A stretch of DNA of 59,562 nucleotides, from NCBI GenBank assembly GCA_944320815.1, contig CALUIZ010000020.1, positions 1 to 59,562 on the forward strand, read 5' to 3'. The notes under the pieces were generated by a model that was not told where the DNA came from, searched no databases, and was given only the letters and a program-made list of their open reading frames with translations. The DNA is from an uncultured Phocaeicola sp. Lineage in GTDB: Bacteria > Bacteroidota > Bacteroidia > Bacteroidales > Bacteroidaceae. Of this stretch, positions 34,818-42,622 are shown piece by piece. Every line of letters begins with the position of its first letter. Position 1 is the first letter of the stretch. The position numbers were made by a program, and so were the translations under genes.

Positions 34818-35550
34818 GTGCCTGAATCGTATTTCTCACTCTTTCGGGAGTAGTGACGGGACACTGATACTCGTCTATCACAACCGCACCTCCCATCGAC
34901 AAAGCCGGATTGCGCAGCCGCATCCGGCTTTCTTTATTCTCACGGGCAGAGAAATGAAACTCCGACGCACCTGTCCGTGCGGCCAGTTCTGCAATGTTCT
35001 TTTCATTCACACCGCATCCGGGCATCACGATAATCCTTCCGTCAGCCTGCTCGACAAGCTTCTTCAGCAAGTCCGCCCCTTGTATGGCAGTGGGCTGCTG
35101 GCCCGATGTCAACACCCGGTCCACTCCCAGAGCAATCAATTCCTCAAGCACGCGTTCCGGATTGCGTACATAGTCGAACGCGCGATGGAAAGTGACCGAC
35201 ATGCCTTCCGAGGCTTTCATCAGACGTTCCATCGCCGCCTTGTCCAGATCCCCGTCGGGAGTCAGACAACCGAACACCACACCATCCGCACCCGCCTGAC
35301 GGGCCATACGGATGTCTTCCTCCATAATGTCAATTTCCGAAGGAGTGTAGAGAAAATCTCCCCCGCGGGGGCGGATTATCACATGCAGACGGATATCCGT
35401 CAGCTTCCGGGCCGCATGAATCTGTCCATAGGAGGGTGTAGTCCCCCCTTCCGGCATGGCAGCGCACAGTTCCACGCGCTGAGCCCCTCCCTGCTGTGCC
35501 GCTACGCAACTTTCAGCGGAGTTGGCACAAATCTCAAATGTATATTTCAT
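34801..35550 (-). CDS. cutC: CutC family protein
   Basis: A 249-residue TIM-barrel protein of the CutC family, named for copper homeostasis, although the function is uncertain. Hallmarks: an N-terminal FEICANSAESCVAAQQGGAQ block with RVELCAAMPEGG, IHVIIRPRGGDFLYTPSE-type sequence (LHVIIRPRGGDFLYT), then VVFGCLTPDGDLD, VTFHRAFDYVRNPERVLEEL and RVLTSGQQPTAIQGADLL. The open frame continues to 35649, but the ATG at 35550 starts exactly at the conserved MKYTFEICAN. The last 17 bp overlap the transglutaminase-like gene in convergent orientation. Confidence 0.93.
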   Translation of the reverse strand: MKYTFEICANSAESCVAAQQGGAQRVELCAAMPEGGTTPSYGQIHAARKLTDIRLHVIIRPRGGDFLYTPSEIDIMEEDIRMARQAGADGVVFGCLTPDGDLDKAAMERLMKASEGMSVTFHRAFDYVRNPERVLEELIALGVDRVLTSGQQPTAIQGADLLKKLVEQADGRIIVMPGCGVNEKNIAELAARTGASEFHFSARENKESRMRLRNPALSMGGAVVIDEYQCPVTTPERVRNTIQALTGCE

Positions 35551-35612
35551 ATGGATACAATAAAAACTATTACAAAAGTAGCAAATTTTCTTCCGAATGA
35601 CATCTTCCGGGC

Positions 35613-35646
35613 AAAAAAAGGGATGTGCCTCAGCGACACACCCCTT
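35613..35646 (-). terminator. intrinsic terminator of the surface-protein operon
   Basis: Read leftward: a 10-bp stem (35646-35637 with 35627-35618, one G-U pair) with a 9-nt loop, followed by seven T (35619-35613). It lies 73 bp after the OmpA-family stop and before cutC. Confidence 0.85.
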
Positions 35647-35718
35647 CAAGAATCATTTAGCTTCCGTATCCTGTGTCATCACGACATGAACAACGGAACA
35701 AGCAAATTGGAATAACTA

Positions 35719-36930
35719 TTACTCTTCGCTCATCGTAATTACCGCACGGCTCAGACGCGGGTCATCGTAGAACATATTGCCTACACCACCCTTGGAATCC
35801 ATGCGCAACTGCGATTCAGGAATGCCAAATTCATTGACCAGACAATCATACACGGCCTGTGCACGTTCCTTGCTCAAACGATCGTTGATACGTTTGTTTC
35901 CGGTGCCGGCATCCGCATAACCTGTAACGGTGAATACGGCGTCGCTGTCTGCCTTCTTGATGACCTCAGCCAACAGGCTCAGGTTGGCGCGCGCCTCGTT
36001 AGACAGTTCGCTCTTTCCAATCGGGAAGATGACCAGATTGCGTGTGACAATCTGTTTCACCACTTCCCTGGTCGGCTTCTGGTTCTCGGCCAACGCACGT
36101 TTCAGACGCTCGTTTTCCGCACGCATCTCATCAATCTGACGGCGCAGGTTATTGATGGCCGCTTCATTGGTGCGTACCACTGTCTTGGAACGGTCCCAAC
36201 CGCGGGGCTTGATTTTATATGTGAATCCAACCGTCGCAGCGAACAGACCTTCACCGCCGCGGTGTCCCACTTCGCCGTCGAACTCATCGCTCATCATCGT
36301 GCCGCGCAGGTCAAGATTGATGTCCCATGCAGATGAAAGACGGAAAGTGTTCAGGATACCGAAGTTAGCGGCGATATCTGTGCGTGAAGGTGAGTTGGTG
36401 GCCTTGATCACACCGAGACCTCCATAAGGGATGCAGTTCCAGATTCGTTTTTCGTTGTAACCGCAAAGCAGGTTGGAGAAGTTGAACAACGCATCAAAAT
36501 GGAAATGATAGAAGTTGATGTCCTGGTTCTCCAGCCAGTAGCCATGCCAGGGCTTTCCGCTGATGGGTGTTCCGTCAGAATGTGAGCCGTTCTGAGTCGC
36601 GCCGTTGAGCGACAGACCGCTGTACATGAAACGCACACCGATACCCGGAGTGAACCATTTGCCGACAGCAATGTCAAGGGCCGGAGAGATACGGTCTCCG
36701 AACTTCATCTGCTTGTCGTGGTCGCTGAACAGAATCTGCGGACCTGCACCTACCGAGATGAACCAGTTGCTCCAGAAGCGGTTGGTCTCCACTTTATACT
36801 TGTCATTGCTATACTCCACCGTTTCAGTGAAATCACTGCCTTGAGTGGCCTGGGCAGTCTGCACGTCCTGTGCACCTACCGTACCTGCAGCCGCCAAAGC
36901 CACGACCGCAAGAAATGTTTTTCGAATCAT
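35719..36930 (-). CDS. OmpA-family outer-membrane protein
   Basis: A 403-residue outer-membrane protein. Signal peptide at residues 1-20 (MIRKTFLAVVALAAAGTVGA then Q). Residues about 45-240 form a beta-barrel with alternating aromatic strands (NWFISVGAGPQILF, WDINLDLRGTMM, ATVGFTYKIKPRGW). A coiled-coil stretch follows (about 255-285; INNLRRQIDEMRAENERLKR). The C-terminal OmpA peptidoglycan-binding domain (about 295-400) has FPIGKSELSNEARANLSLLA, VTGYADAGTGNKRINDRLSK and AQAVYDCLVNEFGI. It is 28 bp downstream of the fimbrillin-like gene and ends at a terminator, so it is the last gene of that operon. Confidence 0.92.
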   Translation of the reverse strand: MIRKTFLAVVALAAAGTVGAQDVQTAQATQGSDFTETVEYSNDKYKVETNRFWSNWFISVGAGPQILFSDHDKQMKFGDRISPALDIAVGKWFTPGIGVRFMYSGLSLNGATQNGSHSDGTPISGKPWHGYWLENQDINFYHFHFDALFNFSNLLCGYNEKRIWNCIPYGGLGVIKATNSPSRTDIAANFGILNTFRLSSAWDINLDLRGTMMSDEFDGEVGHRGGEGLFAATVGFTYKIKPRGWDRSKTVVRTNEAAINNLRRQIDEMRAENERLKRALAENQKPTREVVKQIVTRNLVIFPIGKSELSNEARANLSLLAEVIKKADSDAVFTVTGYADAGTGNKRINDRLSKERAQAVYDCLVNEFGIPESQLRMDSKGGVGNMFYDDPRLSRAVITMSEE

Positions 36931-36958
36931 ATCGCTAAGTTTTTGTTTATTAATTTAT

Positions 36959-39088
36959 TCATTCTTCTCTCACACAGCGCACCGCATACGCATCGCGCAA
37001 CAGGGTCTTGTCACGGCCATAGGTGTTGATGACATTGCCGGAAGTACTTCCTGCGACCACCGAACCGGGCTTGTAGGAATCCGTGTTCAGATAGCAGGCA
37101 TAAGCCTTGCCGTCCTCGCCCTGATAGGCTTCAGCCGCCCACCAGTATCCGCCGCTGCCGGCATTCTTCTTTTCGTATCCCATATAGCCGTCGCGGGAAC
37201 GGATGTCCTGATAGTAAGTGCCTTCGGTGTCATCGGCGTTCTTCATGAAATACCAGTAGGATTTTCCCTTCACATAATTGATATGTTCAAGTCTTCCTGC
37301 CACATCTATGTCACCGTCTTCGTCATACACCAATCTTGTGCTGCCGCTCGGCATGTCTGTAAAGCCGCTGAAGGTGAAAATGTTCGCCACACGATAGCCC
37401 ACAGGCGACGGGTCGTAGATGGTCTTCTGCTGGTTCCATCCGGCACCGGCCTTCGGGTCTCTCAGGTCTTCAGGAAGCTCACGCCCGGCATCACCCCACA
37501 GATAGGGGTTGAACACTCCCAGCCAGTTATGCTGAGTGGCCTGGGTGGCACCTCCCGCCACAAGCTCCATCGGATGACGGATGGCATCTTCGATGGTCGC
37601 ATTGTCAATCAGGACCTTGGCCCAACCGAAATTCGTGTTGATTTCAGTCAGGGTCGTTCCGTCGAGAAAGTACCTTGTGACATCGGTGTTGGGAATCGGG
37701 TCTTTACGTCCCCATTGGTACAGCGTTCCTCCGTTGCCCGGACGGGACGCACCCAATTCGCGGTCGAGCACCGTGAACGTCGCACCTGCCTGATTGGTGT
37801 ACACTTCATCCTGCATTCCGGCGTTGGTACCCCAGATATGCCAGCTCCAGAGGATTTCGCCCTGACAGTCGGGTTCGCTGTAAACGGCTATCACGGCATT
37901 GCCCGAGATGATTCCGTTCACTGCCACACTTTCGGGAACGGTGTAGTGCACTCGTCCGTTTTCGAGCCTTACGTCTGAAACGAAATTCGCCTTGTCCGAC
38001 CACAGCACCTTTGCCGACTTCGGGTTGATGTAGGGATTCTCGGTGTGGAAACCCGCACCTTTTATTATCCCCTTCTCGCCATTGCCGATTACGGTCGCCT
38101 TGAAGTCGTATTCACCCGGTGCGGTCACCACATAGCAGTTCGCGGTTTCCTCTTCGGGATCCAACGAGTCGTCGATTTCCTCAAAAGTGGCGTCGTTGTT
38201 TTCCAGTATGAATACGTTGAGCGGCACGGTGTAATACCTGCCGGCCTCAAAGTCACAGAGCGCAGTGGTGCGGAAAGTCACCTGATGGCGGTCGGTGGAA
38301 AACACGCACTGCCATTCTTTCCCTTCGTGCGCGCCGGGAGCCACCACGGCATAGGCCGTTATCTTCTCGCTCACAGCCGGAGGGTTTGCAAAAGACAGCG
38401 TAATGTAGTTTGCGGGACGCTCGCCGGGCTGCAGACCTGCGTCCAGACTGGCCAGACTGTAGGTGAACTCGCCCGCCATCGGCACCGACGCATCCTCCCG
38501 ACTGACGGTGATTTCTCTCAGACGTTCGTCGGAGGCGAGCGATGACACACCGCTCAGGTCGATTTCAAAGCGCACCAGCGCGGCCATCTGACGGAACTGC
38601 AGGCTGTATGTCCCGCTTCCCTCGTCGGCCAGCACGTCGGCTGCCTTGATGTCATACTGCGCCACGGAGCTTTCGTCCGCATAGGTCTGTTCGGCAGGGA
38701 TGCTGACCGGAACAGCCATAGGGTCGGTCGCTTCCTGCGAATACGGATAATACACATATTGCGGAGTGACCGCCGCATTGCTCTCGCTCTCGAACGTCGC
38801 GACGGACGAGGGCTGTGTGCCGGCATTGACGAAAGGCAGGTTGCTGCCTTCCGGGCCGAACACGCCGATGCGGTCGCCGGGCGCCCATTCTATCTGAAGG
38901 GCACCATTGGCTGCGATGCCGCCCACCTGTGTACGTGATTCCGTCTGCGGGGTGAAGCCGTCGGCCGAAGCGACAAGTTTCACTTCCGCTCCGGGATGGC
39001 GTGACCCTCCGGCCTCTTCAAGGTCGCTGCATGACGCGGCTCCCGCCAGAAGCGCACCGGCACAGCACCACATACATATCTGTTTCAT
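36959..39088 (-). CDS. fimbrillin-like lipoprotein with C-terminal Fib_succ-type domain
   Basis: A 709-residue lipoprotein from the ATG at 39088 (CAGALLAGAASC lipobox; 39097 is an alternative start). Residues about 35-310 resemble the Mfa/fimbrillin N-terminal domain: IEWAPGDRIGVFGPEGSN, then QYVYYPYSQE, the strand block YSLQFRQMAALVRFEIDLS and ANYITLSFANP. The middle region (about 330-430) is a beta domain (ENPYINPKSAKVLWSDK). The C-terminal 240 residues (GGTLYQWGRKDPIP, SPVGYRVANIFTFSGF, GGYWWAAEAYQ, AYAVRCVREE) resemble the Fibrobacter succinogenes-type major paralogous domain seen at the end of many Bacteroidetes surface proteins. A role as minor fimbria or adhesin at the cell surface is likely. 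Confidence 0.82.
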   Translation of the reverse strand: MKQICMWCCAGALLAGAASCSDLEEAGGSRHPGAEVKLVASADGFTPQTESRTQVGGIAANGALQIEWAPGDRIGVFGPEGSNLPFVNAGTQPSSVATFESESNAAVTPQYVYYPYSQEATDPMAVPVSIPAEQTYADESSVAQYDIKAADVLADEGSGTYSLQFRQMAALVRFEIDLSGVSSLASDERLREITVSREDASVPMAGEFTYSLASLDAGLQPGERPANYITLSFANPPAVSEKITAYAVVAPGAHEGKEWQCVFSTDRHQVTFRTTALCDFEAGRYYTVPLNVFILENNDATFEEIDDSLDPEEETANCYVVTAPGEYDFKATVIGNGEKGIIKGAGFHTENPYINPKSAKVLWSDKANFVSDVRLENGRVHYTVPESVAVNGIISGNAVIAVYSEPDCQGEILWSWHIWGTNAGMQDEVYTNQAGATFTVLDRELGASRPGNGGTLYQWGRKDPIPNTDVTRYFLDGTTLTEINTNFGWAKVLIDNATIEDAIRHPMELVAGGATQATQHNWLGVFNPYLWGDAGRELPEDLRDPKAGAGWNQQKTIYDPSPVGYRVANIFTFSGFTDMPSGSTRLVYDEDGDIDVAGRLEHINYVKGKSYWYFMKNADDTEGTYYQDIRSRDGYMGYEKKNAGSGGYWWAAEAYQGEDGKAYACYLNTDSYKPGSVVAGSTSGNVINTYGRDKTLLRDAYAVRCVREE

Positions 39089-39118
39089 AAACTGCATTTT
39101 CTGTATCTTTGTTCAGAG

Positions 39119-39163
39119 AATCCCGTCATGGCACAGCGCAAGCCCTATGCCATGAACGGGATT
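39119..39163. promoter_or_regulatory. intercistronic hairpin
   Basis: A 15-bp stem with one bulged base (39119-39133 with 39148-39163, aatcccgtcatggca) fills the 82-bp gap between the two fimbrillin-like genes. No T run follows. It probably attenuates or stabilises the transcript so that the upstream gene is made in excess. Confidence 0.5.
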
Positions 39164-39170
39164 GAATCAA

Positions 39171-41717
39171 TTATTTCCACACATTTCCGCCGGAAGCGTA
39201 GCTGCTGCTGGCATTCAAACTCTGATTTTGAGTTGTACCGCCATCCTTTGTTCTCAACGGGAAGCGGAAGTTGTTGTTGATGATGGTGGAAGGCAAATAG
39301 CTTCCCCCGTCCGATTCATATACACGGTCCATCAGAACGATGTTCAACGGGCCATAAATGTTATCTTCGCCATAGCCCAGAATTTCATTATAGAACCAGT
39401 TATTGATATGAGTTGCATAAGCTTCGATGTTACCTTCTGTACCTCCGTCACTAAGACCTACACCCCAAGTTCCACCTGACACATAAGGCTTGTAGCTCTT
39501 CTCAATTGACGGGTCTACAAAGTAGCCGTCGAGCGAGTTGATGTAGAACATGTCATTATCGTCTTTGCTGTTGCCTTCGATGGAAGCCTCAAAGGTGTCC
39601 CAAATGTTCTTCTCCTTCTCGGTAAGTGATTCCGGCCAGTAGTAATAATGATAATAAGATCTAACATACGGCGGATACCACAACGTTTCTTCATCAGTTC
39701 CTAAGTGGAATGAACCGGGCCGCAAAGCTGCACCGCTATAATTACCCTCACGTGGAACTACACGCTGCCAGTCCTGAATATAAGCCTTTCCTTCAGAACC
39801 GTCGGCACGCGTACCGCTATGAACGAAGTCAGTCGACAATGTGGGAGCACTCACCAGACTCGCATTTCCAGGTACAGGAGCCGTTATGCCGTCTGTATTG
39901 GTTGTTCCATAATTTTGAGTCGTTCTCGTGTGCATATAATACTCCACAGAGCTTTGGTCAGTTTCACCTGTTGCCCAGTTGTTCACACGGGTTCCATTGA
40001 CAGCATAGCCACGACGCGCCCAATTGTCTTTCAGTGAGCCCCATTCGTCAACGAACGTACCCCGATGCGGAGTAGGCAGGCCATTCCATCCTGCATCCTC
40101 TTCACTAGTGATGCGGGCGATAAAAATCAACTTACCGCGTGCCTCACCTACCGTAAGTTCACGGGTGAAAGTCTCATATTGATACTGGGTATGATCATCG
40201 AAGAATTTGTTTAGATTATTTGCATACCTCTTCACGCCATTATAATCGTCAGGATGTCCCGTTTCAGAATCATAAGAAGGAATAATTATAGCGAACTCAC
40301 CCGCATTGGCCTGAACCAATTTCCATATCTCATCCACCGCATCACCGAAAGACATACCAATATCCTCACGATTACAAAGCAGTCGCGCACCATCAAGACT
40401 TGCACCATCACTACCAGCCTGTTCGCCCGTCAACTCAAAGCAACGGATACCCGCCTTCCACTGCGTTTCGATATCGCTGGTTTGCGTACTATATGTACTT
40501 TTGTTCGCCCCTTGGTACATATAAGAGAATGTATTGGCCGTACCCGGAATAGAAAGCTGCGAAACCAGCACATTATCCTCAATACCCGTTATCCACGCGT
40601 TGGTTCCTCCGGCATTGATTTCAGGAGCGTTCACCCTCACACATACCTTCTTGTGCGGTTCAAAAGTCACCGAACTCAAAGACATGGTACGGGCACTGGT
40701 ATTGAAACCGGCCACACGGATTGTCACATTGTTCAAATCCGCCGTAGGCAAAAGATATACATTGAAAGTAATCTCTTCCCCCTCAGCCAAGCTCAACGGC
40801 TTCTGCGTGCCACCGTCGTCATAATAAGTATTGACTGTGATATAATCATTTGTCGTGCCCTGCTGCAGAGGCTCACAGACAGGAATATTATTGGCATAAT
40901 TGTCTGCATCCGTTGTGTTTCCCTCAGTCAAGTTACATCTGAACTGCCCTCCAACCGGCACCCCGTTCGCCTCAACCTGAAACTGAGCGATAGGTGCCTC
41001 TGTAGGACCCACAAAAGTGACTTCAAGCGTCGTGGTCAACGGAAGGAAATCAAGCGAAACTCCCCCATTGGGATCATCTGCCGCCGGAATCTTATAGTCC
41101 TTGTTGATGGCAGCCATATAAAGATAGTCATAGTTAGGAGTTGCCGTCCAGCTTCCGTCCGAGTTATGAACAATCGTATGCTGCTGGTTGATGGGAACAT
41201 AACCGGTAAGCACACCGTCCTCGAACGACACAAGATTCTTCACCGCTGTATTGCTCATGCTCTCCTTTGCAGGATACACAGCATAAAAATCCTGCGTATC
41301 GTTGGGGCGGGCCCACTGAAGTCCGTCCTGCCCGCCGATAGAGGCAAGATAGGCATGGCTGGCAGACAGCGTTTGGTTGCCATCCTTATCAAGCCCCACC
41401 CCAGTAATCGCATAATCAACCTGCTGCTGGTTAGGAGAATCCGGTGAATAGATGGACACATTGTCTCCCTCCACCCAGTTTATTTCCTGACTTACACGAT
41501 GGTTGAAGTCACCCTCATGACCCTCCGCATAATCATAGTCACCATATGACACACGGCTTACAGGTCCAGCATAGCTTGCACTTGCTCCAAACACAATGCC
41601 ATTCCCTTGCGGTATATTCCCCTTACCGCCTTCAATATCCTCGTCAGCGCATCCCGTCATGCCCAGAAGCGCCAATGCACCGAAAAAAGGCACACCAAAA
41701 TAATGTCTAAATTTCAT
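39171..41717 (-). CDS. fimbrillin-PI-PLC-like fusion lipoprotein
   Basis: An 848-residue lipoprotein. The ATG at 41717 gives MKFRHYFGVPFFGALALLGM followed by the TGC lipobox; the longer frame to 41843 is disregarded. Residues about 30-380 match fimbrillin-type domains (INWVEGDNVSIYSPDS, YLYMAAINKDYKIPA, LDFLPLTTTLEVTFVG). Residues about 390-620 match the PI-PLC X fold: SQLSIPGTANTFSYMYQ, IETQWKAGIRCFELTGE, LCNREDIGMSFGDAVDEIW, EFAIIIPSYDSE and VGEARGKLIFIARI. The catalytic positions are replaced: the His of SIPGTHDS is Ala, the Asp after GIRxF is Glu and the HG of strand 3 is CN, so lipase activity is unlikely. The remainder (about 620-848) is unknown. Second gene of the operon, 25 bp after a 58-residue gene. 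Confidence 0.83.
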   Translation of the reverse strand: MKFRHYFGVPFFGALALLGMTGCADEDIEGGKGNIPQGNGIVFGASASYAGPVSRVSYGDYDYAEGHEGDFNHRVSQEINWVEGDNVSIYSPDSPNQQQVDYAITGVGLDKDGNQTLSASHAYLASIGGQDGLQWARPNDTQDFYAVYPAKESMSNTAVKNLVSFEDGVLTGYVPINQQHTIVHNSDGSWTATPNYDYLYMAAINKDYKIPAADDPNGGVSLDFLPLTTTLEVTFVGPTEAPIAQFQVEANGVPVGGQFRCNLTEGNTTDADNYANNIPVCEPLQQGTTNDYITVNTYYDDGGTQKPLSLAEGEEITFNVYLLPTADLNNVTIRVAGFNTSARTMSLSSVTFEPHKKVCVRVNAPEINAGGTNAWITGIEDNVLVSQLSIPGTANTFSYMYQGANKSTYSTQTSDIETQWKAGIRCFELTGEQAGSDGASLDGARLLCNREDIGMSFGDAVDEIWKLVQANAGEFAIIIPSYDSETGHPDDYNGVKRYANNLNKFFDDHTQYQYETFTRELTVGEARGKLIFIARITSEEDAGWNGLPTPHRGTFVDEWGSLKDNWARRGYAVNGTRVNNWATGETDQSSVEYYMHTRTTQNYGTTNTDGITAPVPGNASLVSAPTLSTDFVHSGTRADGSEGKAYIQDWQRVVPREGNYSGAALRPGSFHLGTDEETLWYPPYVRSYYHYYYWPESLTEKEKNIWDTFEASIEGNSKDDNDMFYINSLDGYFVDPSIEKSYKPYVSGGTWGVGLSDGGTEGNIEAYATHINNWFYNEILGYGEDNIYGPLNIVLMDRVYESDGGSYLPSTIINNNFRFPLRTKDGGTTQNQSLNASSSYASGGNVWK

Positions 41718-41742
41718 AATCGTCACTCCTTTCTTTTCATTG

Positions 41743-41919
41743 TTACTTCCATGGGTCATCCCCTGTAGTAAAATCATAATTACCTCCAATTTCCTGATTA
41801 CCGGATTCAACTGGATTGTCTCTGTTATCCTCCTTGTCCACAACAGAAGCCTTCATGAACCCATTTTCCATCTCCACCTCCGTCTTTTCCGTGAGTGGAG
41901 CGATGTACTTTTTCTTCAT
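41743..41919 (-). CDS. 58-residue leader gene of the fimbrillin operon
   Basis: A short gene encoding 58 residues: it begins MKKKYIAPLTEKTEVEMENG and ends YDFTTGDDPWK, with the middle rich in Asp, Glu and Asn. There is no signal peptide. It ends 25 bp before the fimbrillin-PI-PLC gene. Bacteroidales surface-protein operons often begin with such a small KKYxxPxxE-type peptide whose function is unknown. It was found by translating the minus strand below the usual ORF size limit. The in-frame composition (acidic, codons resembling its neighbours) and operon position support it being real. Confidence 0.75.
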   Translation of the reverse strand: MKKKYIAPLTEKTEVEMENGFMKASVVDKEDNRDNPVESGNQEIGGNYDFTTGDDPWK

Positions 41920-42447
41920 ACGCTTTTCCTTTCCATTTTTATTTTGTTAATAATATTAGATTTTCCATTCCAAAGCAGCCCTCTCCGAAGCCGCAGAGGC
42001 TTCTTCTCCTTCTTCCGTATTGCCGGAGGGCCATACGGGAAACACACTTTCCGAACATCAGTGCAGCGGTCGCCCGAACAGCAATCAGATTTCACATTTT
42101 TCTTTCCTTCATCCGCATTCCCCTTTTAATAATCAGTAAGTCAATTGATTAAACAGACACGACACAGAACACCATCCGTCCCCCATTCCGTATTTCCGGG
42201 ACTACCCGTCAACACGGAATGCAGCACAACGGCCTCTCTCCACGTCCTGTCTGCCCGCTGTTTTTGCATTGTCAGAATCGAATTAAAAAGCATATATTCT
42301 CCCCTGCGAATCCACGCAACATTTTTAATTCATGATAAATTCGTTTTTCACAGAGCAAAAATACATATTTTTTATTCTATTCCACTCAATTCTCTAATTT
42401 TTTTTGATATAAATCATGGCCCGTTCATCAAACAAGCCATTTTTTCA
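41920..42447 (-). promoter_or_regulatory. long leader and probable promoter of the fimbrillin operon
   Basis: A gene-free stretch. Read leftward, a -7 box TATTTTTG lies at 42363-42356, within a very A/T-rich segment (42355-42420). It would give a 5' leader of about 430 nt before the 58-residue gene. Long untranslated leaders are common ahead of Bacteroidales surface operons and can be targets of antitermination. No -33 match is visible. Confidence 0.4.
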
Positions 42448-42503
42448 CTATGCCAATGTCCGTAGGGGCGGACCCGTGTGTCCGCCCGGGTACACTGGCA
42501 TAG
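42448..42503. repeat. REP-like nested palindrome
   Basis: Outer stem ctatgcca/tggcatag (42448-42455 with 42496-42503) encloses an inner stem gggcggac/gtccgccc (42466-42473 with 42480-42487). Just to the right (about 42526-42560) is the word gaactccttcactacgttca, followed by ggatgacaaaatg. I recall similar GTAGGGGCGGAC... and ...GTTCAGGATGAC words as dispersed repeats in gut bacterial genomes. It lies between the ends of the capsule operon and the fimbrillin leader. Confidence 0.6.
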
Positions 42504-42622
42504 CGTCATCGAGGGTGCATCAGCTTGCATATCCGAACTCCTTCACTACGTTCAGGATGACAAAATGAAAGCTACTCTCCGTTCCGGCACACCCTCCTAC
42601 GGTTTACAGACATTCATTCCGC

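Noticed and set aside
40254..41447. Long plus-strand frame of 397 codons antisense to the fimbrillin-PI-PLC gene
   Set aside because: No recognisable domain, no signal, Arg/Ile/His-rich composition and no leader; the minus-strand gene has recognisable domains and a lipobox.
41740..42129. Plus-strand frame of 129 codons opposite the operon leader
   Set aside because: It runs antisense to the 58-residue gene and the leader, without a Shine-Dalgarno sequence, and is Ser/Phe-rich without domain features.
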